Shown here: in pieces, positions 59,900 to 64,000 of the stretch | How the letters are laid out: each line of letters starts with the position of its first letter | How positions within the stretch are numbered: position 1 is the stretch's first letter | Source: Mariprofundus erugo | GTDB lineage: Bacteria; Pseudomonadota; Zetaproteobacteria; Mariprofundales; Mariprofundaceae | DNA: 64,000 bases | NCBI RefSeq assembly: GCF_005818865.1 | Contig: NZ_VBRY01000008.1 | Coordinates: 62,001 to 126,000, forward strand | Direction: 5' to 3' | Notes under the pieces: model-generated | Told to the model about the DNA's origin: nothing | What the model saw: the letters and a program-made list of their open reading frames with translations, nothing else | Databases searched by the model: none | Position numbers and translations under genes: made by a program

Positions 59900-61123
59900 A
59901 TGATGAAAACTGGACCTATGACAAATAGAAATATCACTCAGAAAGCGACCGCGACACTCACGGTGTGCATGGGCATGCTGCTTGCCTCTTATAATGCCCA
60001 GGCTGCCGGTGAGGCGCGCAGCATTGATCTTGGCGGCGGATTGCAGCTGACTCCGACCCTCGGTGTCAGCTATAAACACAATGATAATATCTTTTCGTCC
60101 ACGACGAATCGCAAGAGCAGTAATATCACCGTGTTTGATCCCTCACTGGCACTGCAGGCAGGGGATGATATCAATAATCTGGCGCTGTCGTACGATATCA
60201 GTCGGGGTATTTACCATAACAGTCGCCGTGATGATTATACCGATCATAATGTGAAGTTTGATGCCAACAAGGAGTTCACCCGGCGTTTGCAGGCGGGGCT
60301 GGCTGCCTACTATAAAAAGAGTCATGATGCGCGTGGTTCGACCTTTACCGGTCTGGCGATCACCAATCCGAATCCGGACCGCTACCATGAGACAGGTGTG
60401 TCGACGACCATCGGTTATGGTGTGAATGGTCGTATCACGCTGATCGGAGATTACAGCAACAAGCGTTATGAGAATAACCGGGTTACCACCATCACACGTG
60501 ATCTGGATACGATGGGCGGCGATTTTACCTTTGCCTATCCGATTGCCCCTAAAACCGATGCCGTAATCGAGGCGCGTTACAAGCGCTTTGATTATAAATA
60601 TCTGACGGCAACCACCAACCTGGACAGTAATGAGCAGACCTACTACGGTGGTCTGGACTGGCAGGCCACGGCCAAGACCAGCGGTAGTCTCCGTCTGGGA
60701 TATATGAAAAAGCGCTTCAACAGTGCCAGGATGACCGGGGGTAATGGCTTCTCCTGGGAGCTGGGTATGGACTGGGCACCGAAAACCTACTCCACTGTTA
60801 CGCTGCAGACGAAAGGCGGGTTCACTGAAACCGATGGTACCGGTTCATTCCTGAAAACGCAGGGTGGTTCGCTCAGCTGGCAGCATGAGTGGAGTGAGAA
60901 GTTCGGCCATCACGCCTCCGCCTCCTATACCGAGAATAAATATGTGGGAACGGCGCTCGGGCGTAAGGACAAATTGTCAACGGTCGGTTTCGGAGTGGAT
61001 TATCAGATCGTGCGCTGGCTTGGTATCGATCTGGCTTATGATCACTCAACCCGCCGCTCCAATGCCGCCAACTCAAGTTATAACAGCAATATCTACTCGA
61101 TTAATCTGACCGGAACATTGTAA
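59900..61123 (+). CDS. Outer-membrane beta-barrel protein of the polysaccharide locus
   Basis: This secreted beta-barrel protein has about 407 residues. The ATG pair at 59900/59903 is preceded by GCAGGGGGA and yields a signal peptide ending in SYNAQA. The mature part has alternating polar/aromatic strands (LTPTLGVSYKHNDNIFSST, LRLGYMKKRFNSARMTGGNG) and ends YNSNIYSINLTGTL, a typical barrel terminus. Proteins of this type (BBP2-like) occur in EPS loci and may form the exit pore in place of a large Wza. This role is inference. Confidence 0.8.
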   Translation: MMKTGPMTNRNITQKATATLTVCMGMLLASYNAQAAGEARSIDLGGGLQLTPTLGVSYKHNDNIFSSTTNRKSSNITVFDPSLALQAGDDINNLALSYDISRGIYHNSRRDDYTDHNVKFDANKEFTRRLQAGLAAYYKKSHDARGSTFTGLAITNPNPDRYHETGVSTTIGYGVNGRITLIGDYSNKRYENNRVTTITRDLDTMGGDFTFAYPIAPKTDAVIEARYKRFDYKYLTATTNLDSNEQTYYGGLDWQATAKTSGSLRLGYMKKRFNSARMTGGNGFSWELGMDWAPKTYSTVTLQTKGGFTETDGTGSFLKTQGGSLSWQHEWSEKFGHHASASYTENKYVGTALGRKDKLSTVGFGVDYQIVRWLGIDLAYDHSTRRSNAANSSYNSNIYSINLTGTL

Positions 61124-61200
61124 GGTGAATCGGGGGGATTCGGGCAGAGCACCTGTCAATCGATCTGAATGATTGCGGGCGCGCCGGTCCGGCTACGGCA

Positions 61201-61238
61201 GTGGCGCAAAGCATTGTTGCTTTGCGCCACTCTTTTTT
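61201..61238 (+). terminator. Strong rho-independent terminator after the barrel gene
   Basis: GTGGCGCAAAGCA pairs perfectly (13 bp) with TGCTTTGCGCCAC around a TTGT loop, followed by TCTTTTTTT. It lies 78 nt past the barrel stop and separates it from the Wza-Wzc genes. Confidence 0.92.
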
Positions 61239-61309
61239 TCACGGCAAGATTGGCTCTGGAAGCTTGAACAAGCGTGGTTGGATCCGGATGGGTTGCGCTG
61301 CGCTCTAAC

Positions 61310-61328
61310 ATCAGCACATCGTGCTGAT
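61310..61328 (+). promoter_or_regulatory. Perfect 8-bp hairpin in the leader of the Wza-type gene
   Basis: ATCAGCAC pairs with GTGCTGAT around ATC. It lies 33 nt before the start codon at 61362. It could be an operator or an RNA hairpin; no T-run follows. Confidence 0.45.
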
Positions 61329-61361
61329 GGCGGCGTTTAGAAAATGATGATGTGGAGTGTT

Positions 61362-62111
61362 ATGAGCGTTCGATGGTTGGCTATATGGTCCTTGTTGCTG
61401 CTGATGGCAGGTGCCAATAGTGCCTGGAGTGGCACCGATTACCGCCTTGATGCAGGAGATAAAATATCGATTCAGGTGTATGGTGAAGAGAGTATGGATG
61501 TCTCCGCCACACTCGGGGCATCGGGTGTGATTCGTTATCCGTTTCTGGGTAATATTACCGCCAGGGGAAAAACGACCGGGGAGCTTGAGTCACTGATCGA
61601 GGCCGGCCTGCGCGATGGTTATCTGGTCAATCCGCAGGTAAGGGTACGCATCGATGAGTTCCGCCCCTTTTTCGTCAATGGCGAGGTGAGAAATCCGGGC
61701 GGATTTCCTTACTCGCAGGGATTGACACTGCGCAAGGCTTTGTCACTGGCCGGTGGCTTGAATGAGAGTGCTGACCCCGGCAAGGTGTTTGTCGTGCGTG
61801 AGCAGGACAAAACCCAGAAAAAGCAGCGTATCGATATGGATGCACCGGTTTATCCGGGCGATATTGTCAGTGTTGAGAAGAGTTATTTTTATATCTACGG
61901 CGAAGTGAAATCACCGGGTAAATATCCTCTGACCGGTGGCCTGACGTTCAGGATGGCGATTTCGCTTGCGGGTGGTTTTACCGAACGTGCCTCAACCGAT
62001 ACGGTGCAGGTGCGCCATGAAGGCGATAAAAACGGTTCCAGGAAAGAGTCGGAGCTGGATGGCAGTGTCGAGTCCGGCGATATCGTGACAGTCAAGCAGA
62101 GTTTCTTTTAA
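61362..62111 (+). CDS. Wza-type polysaccharide export protein (short, no lipobox)
   Basis: This periplasmic/outer-membrane export protein has 249 residues. ATG 61362 is chosen because GTGGAG lies 4 nt upstream; an earlier in-frame ATG exists at 61344. The signal segment is WLAIWSLLLLMAGANSAWS. It is followed by the Poly_export motif DYRLDAGDKISIQVYGEES and two SLBB domains, FFVNGEVRNPGGFPYSQGLT and YIYGEVKSPGKYPLTGGLT. There is no lipoprotein Cys and it is short compared with Wza (about 380), so it probably works with the separate beta-barrel at 59900. Confidence 0.9.
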   Translation: MSVRWLAIWSLLLLMAGANSAWSGTDYRLDAGDKISIQVYGEESMDVSATLGASGVIRYPFLGNITARGKTTGELESLIEAGLRDGYLVNPQVRVRIDEFRPFFVNGEVRNPGGFPYSQGLTLRKALSLAGGLNESADPGKVFVVREQDKTQKKQRIDMDAPVYPGDIVSVEKSYFYIYGEVKSPGKYPLTGGLTFRMAISLAGGFTERASTDTVQVRHEGDKNGSRKESELDGSVESGDIVTVKQSFF

Positions 62112-62254
62112 ACGCACGATGACGGAGGTAAGGTGTAATATGGTGGGCGTAAAGGGCGAGATGTCAGGCATCATGTGCAAACGAACCACTTTTTTATCTT
62201 ATTCACTTATCACTTGCTATTCGCGTGCCTTTCACATCTTGCATCTAACATCTC
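62112..62254. repeat. Spacer with TTCACTTATCACTTGC and CATCTTGCATCTAACATCT words
   Basis: This is the spacer between the Wza-type gene and wzc. It holds words of the families seen around the four-helix-bundle gene: GGGCGAGATGTCAGGCATCA (left), TTATTCACTTATCACTTGCT and TTTCACATCTTGCATCTAAC. The last tract runs directly into the wzc start codon. Confidence 0.6.
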
Positions 62255-64000
62255 ATGAGGTTCAACGTGGAGCATAACAATCGTTTCGGCGTAAACGCTG
62301 ACACCATGCAGGAAATGGATATCAGCCACTACCTGAAAATTATCAATCGCTACAAGTGGAGTATTCTGGCCCTGGCGCTGCTGATGACGGTGCTGGTCGG
62401 CGTGATCGTTTACTCGATGACGCCGATGTACAAGGCCACGACCAAGCTGTTGATTGAGTCGCAGATGCCGAAGATATCCAGTATTGAGGATCTTTACGGT
62501 GTGGATGGGCAGAATCAGCAGTATCAGCAGACCCAGCTGGAGATTATCCAGTCCCGTCACCTGGCTTCAATGGTGGTGCATAAACTCTATCCGGAACTTG
62601 CAGTGGCAACCCCGGTAGCAGCCGGCTCCGGTGCGGGCCAGACTGAGCAGCAGGGCTGGTTGTCGCAGTTGCGTACCGAGCTGGGCATGGAGGAGCAGTC
62701 ACTCAAGCCGGTGGATCCGCTTGATGAGCGCATTCAGCAGCTGTTGTCCAGCGTGACGGTGCAGCCGGTGATGCGTACGCAGATTGTCGATATCTCCTAT
62801 GTTTCCTCAAGTCCTGAAATGGCAGCCAAAGCGGCTAATGCCTTTGCACAGGCCTATATCGAGGATCAGCTGGAGTCGCGTATCGAGATGACCCAGCAGG
62901 GAACCAGCTGGCTGTTTGATCGTCTGAATGTGTTGAAGGAGAGCCTGCAAAAGTCGGAGCAGGCCCTGCAACAGTATATGGACAGTCAGAGCCTGGTCGA
63001 CGTCAAGGGGGTTGCAACCCTGGCCGGTGAGGGGCTTAAAAGCGCTTCAGAGAGGGTGACGGCTGCTCAGGCGGCATTTGCCCAGATTCAGAAGCAGTAT
63101 GGTCCGAAGCATCCGAAGTATATTCAGGCCCGCTCAGAGCTGACTGCGGCGGAGAATGCCCTGAGCAGTGGCAGAAGCGAGGTGCGCACGATCGGCCGTA
63201 AAGAGGTGCGGTTGCGCGAGCTGCAGCGTCAGGTAGACAGTGACCGGCAGCTGTATGATCTTTTTCTCAAGCGCATGAAGGAGTCCAGTCAGGCGGTGGA
63301 CTACAAGCAGGCCAATGCCCGTATTCTTGATACGGCGCTGGTGCCGGCGACACCCTTTAAGCCGAACAAGAAGCGCTTTATTCTGCTTGCCTTTATCGGC
63401 GGTCTGTTTCTGGGGGTACTGCTGGCATTCCTGAACGAGTCGCTCGATCGTACGATCAAAACCAGTGATGACGTCGAGCAAAAGCTGGGGCAGGCAAATC
63501 TTGGTCTGCTGCCGAAGATGAAGCAGGCAAAAGGGGCCGGGCGCCCTGTCTTTCCGATTCTGGACCCTCAATTTACCGGCTTTGCCGAATCGATCAGAAC
63601 CATCCGTACGGGTCTGGTGTTATCCGGCCTGGATAATCCGCACAAGATTATTCTGGTGACCTCATCGGTTCCCGGGGAAGGAAAAACAACCGTATCGAGT
63701 AATCTGGCCGTTGCCATGGCTCAGGTTGAAAAAACCCTGCTGGTGGGGGCGGATATGCGCAGGCCGTCACTGGCCAGAGCCTGTGGCCTGTCACCCGATC
63801 TGCCCGGCTTGTCCGAGGTGGTGGCGGGCGAGGTGAATTTTAAGGATATTATTCAGGTGGATGAAGCGACCGGGTTGCATATTCTCCCCGGTGGCATGAT
63901 TCCACCGAACCCGTTGGAGCTGCTCTCATCCGACCGCTTTGCCAAGGCGATCGGCGTATTCGAAAAGTTTTATGACCGTATCGTGATCGATTCGCCACCG
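62255..64000 (+). CDS. wzc: Wzc-type polysaccharide chain-length regulator and tyrosine kinase, cut by window end
   Basis: This inner-membrane polysaccharide co-polymerase has a BY-kinase domain; 582 codons are present and the frame is open to the edge. Residues about 20-60 are a Wzz domain start with one helix (WSILALALLMTVLVGVIVYS). A long coiled periplasmic region follows (about 200-370), then PFKPNKKRFILLAFIGGL with the second helix. The kinase has Walker A SSVPGEGKTTVSSNL, Walker A' LLVGADMRRPSLA and RIVIDSPP at the edge. The start ATG lies inside a CATCT-word tract with no clear ribosome binding site; GTG 62267 is an alternative. Confidence 0.92.
   Translation, partial: MRFNVEHNNRFGVNADTMQEMDISHYLKIINRYKWSILALALLMTVLVGVIVYSMTPMYKATTKLLIESQMPKISSIEDLYGVDGQNQQYQQTQLEIIQSRHLASMVVHKLYPELAVATPVAAGSGAGQTEQQGWLSQLRTELGMEEQSLKPVDPLDERIQQLLSSVTVQPVMRTQIVDISYVSSSPEMAAKAANAFAQAYIEDQLESRIEMTQQGTSWLFDRLNVLKESLQKSEQALQQYMDSQSLVDVKGVATLAGEGLKSASERVTAAQAAFAQIQKQYGPKHPKYIQARSELTAAENALSSGRSEVRTIGRKEVRLRELQRQVDSDRQLYDLFLKRMKESSQAVDYKQANARILDTALVPATPFKPNKKRFILLAFIGGLFLGVLLAFLNESLDRTIKTSDDVEQKLGQANLGLLPKMKQAKGAGRPVFPILDPQFTGFAESIRTIRTGLVLSGLDNPHKIILVTSSVPGEGKTTVSSNLAVAMAQVEKTLLVGADMRRPSLARACGLSPDLPGLSEVVAGEVNFKDIIQVDEATGLHILPGGMIPPNPLELLSSDRFAKAIGVFEKFYDRIVIDSPP

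Overview
The window comes from a Gram-negative, flagellated proteobacterium. The signs are outer-membrane polysaccharide export, a Wzc-type tyrosine kinase, a beta-barrel protein, the fliL-fliM-fliN-fliO-fliP-fliQ-fliR-flhB-flhA order and a rimP-nusA-ylxR-infB-rbfA operon. The gene content and the PuuD-like membrane protein would fit a Zetaproteobacterium (Mariprofundus-like). That assignment rests on general impression, not on a diagnostic marker.

Layout. 1-10.8 kb (minus strand): a flagellar operon running motA, two motB-like genes, fliL, fliM, fliN, fliO, fliP, a hybrid histidine kinase, fliQ, fliR, flhB and the start of flhA. A sigma-54-like promoter lies upstream of motA. 10.9-14.3 kb (plus): a second hybrid kinase, paralogous to the first in its kinase and receiver part, followed 1 nt later by a secreted PstS-like binding protein. 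14.3-15.0 kb: two 176-bp direct repeats rich in hairpins. 15.0-15.6 kb: a PuuD-like membrane protein. 15.7-24.8 kb (plus): a translation/transcription operon (attenuator-like leader, rimP, nusA, ylxR, infB, rbfA, DHH phosphoesterase, truB, membrane-anchored cyclophilin). 24.9-27.6 kb: a gene-poor island with a frameshifted gene remnant, a ParDE module, a VapBC module, short repeated motifs, two copies of a hairpin plus GCGGTAG element and a 12-C tract.

27.7-64 kb (plus) is one large surface-polysaccharide locus. It opens with a UDP-sugar dehydrogenase, an asparagine synthase-like amidotransferase, a FemAB-like acyltransferase and a Wzx flippase. A tightly overlapping nonulosonic acid block follows (LegB, LegC, LegG, LegI, NeuD/LegH, PtmE types), together with a second divergent NeuB/SpsE-like synthase, an SpsF-like nucleotidyltransferase and a NanQ/YhcH-type protein. 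Next comes an AT-rich stretch of SGNH hydrolase, glycosyltransferases, a divergent DegT-like enzyme, an acyltransferase and a Wzy polymerase, then a carbamoyltransferase, gmd and fcl for GDP-fucose, a WecA-type initiating transferase, an outer-membrane barrel, a Wza-type export protein and Wzc, which is cut by the window end. Together they describe a Wzx/Wzy-dependent pathway making a fucose- and nonulosonate-containing polymer.

The most unusual signal is in the spacers of this locus. Degenerate word-like repeats surround two small genes of unknown role, a GxxExxY protein and a four-helix-bundle (23S rRNA IVP-like) protein. One family is built from CACGGAATACACAG words and the other from CATCTCACATCT or GTGACTAGTGATT words. 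The second family also occurs in the toxin-antitoxin island, at the wzc start, at the fcl start codon and, in frame, inside fcl, where it is translated.
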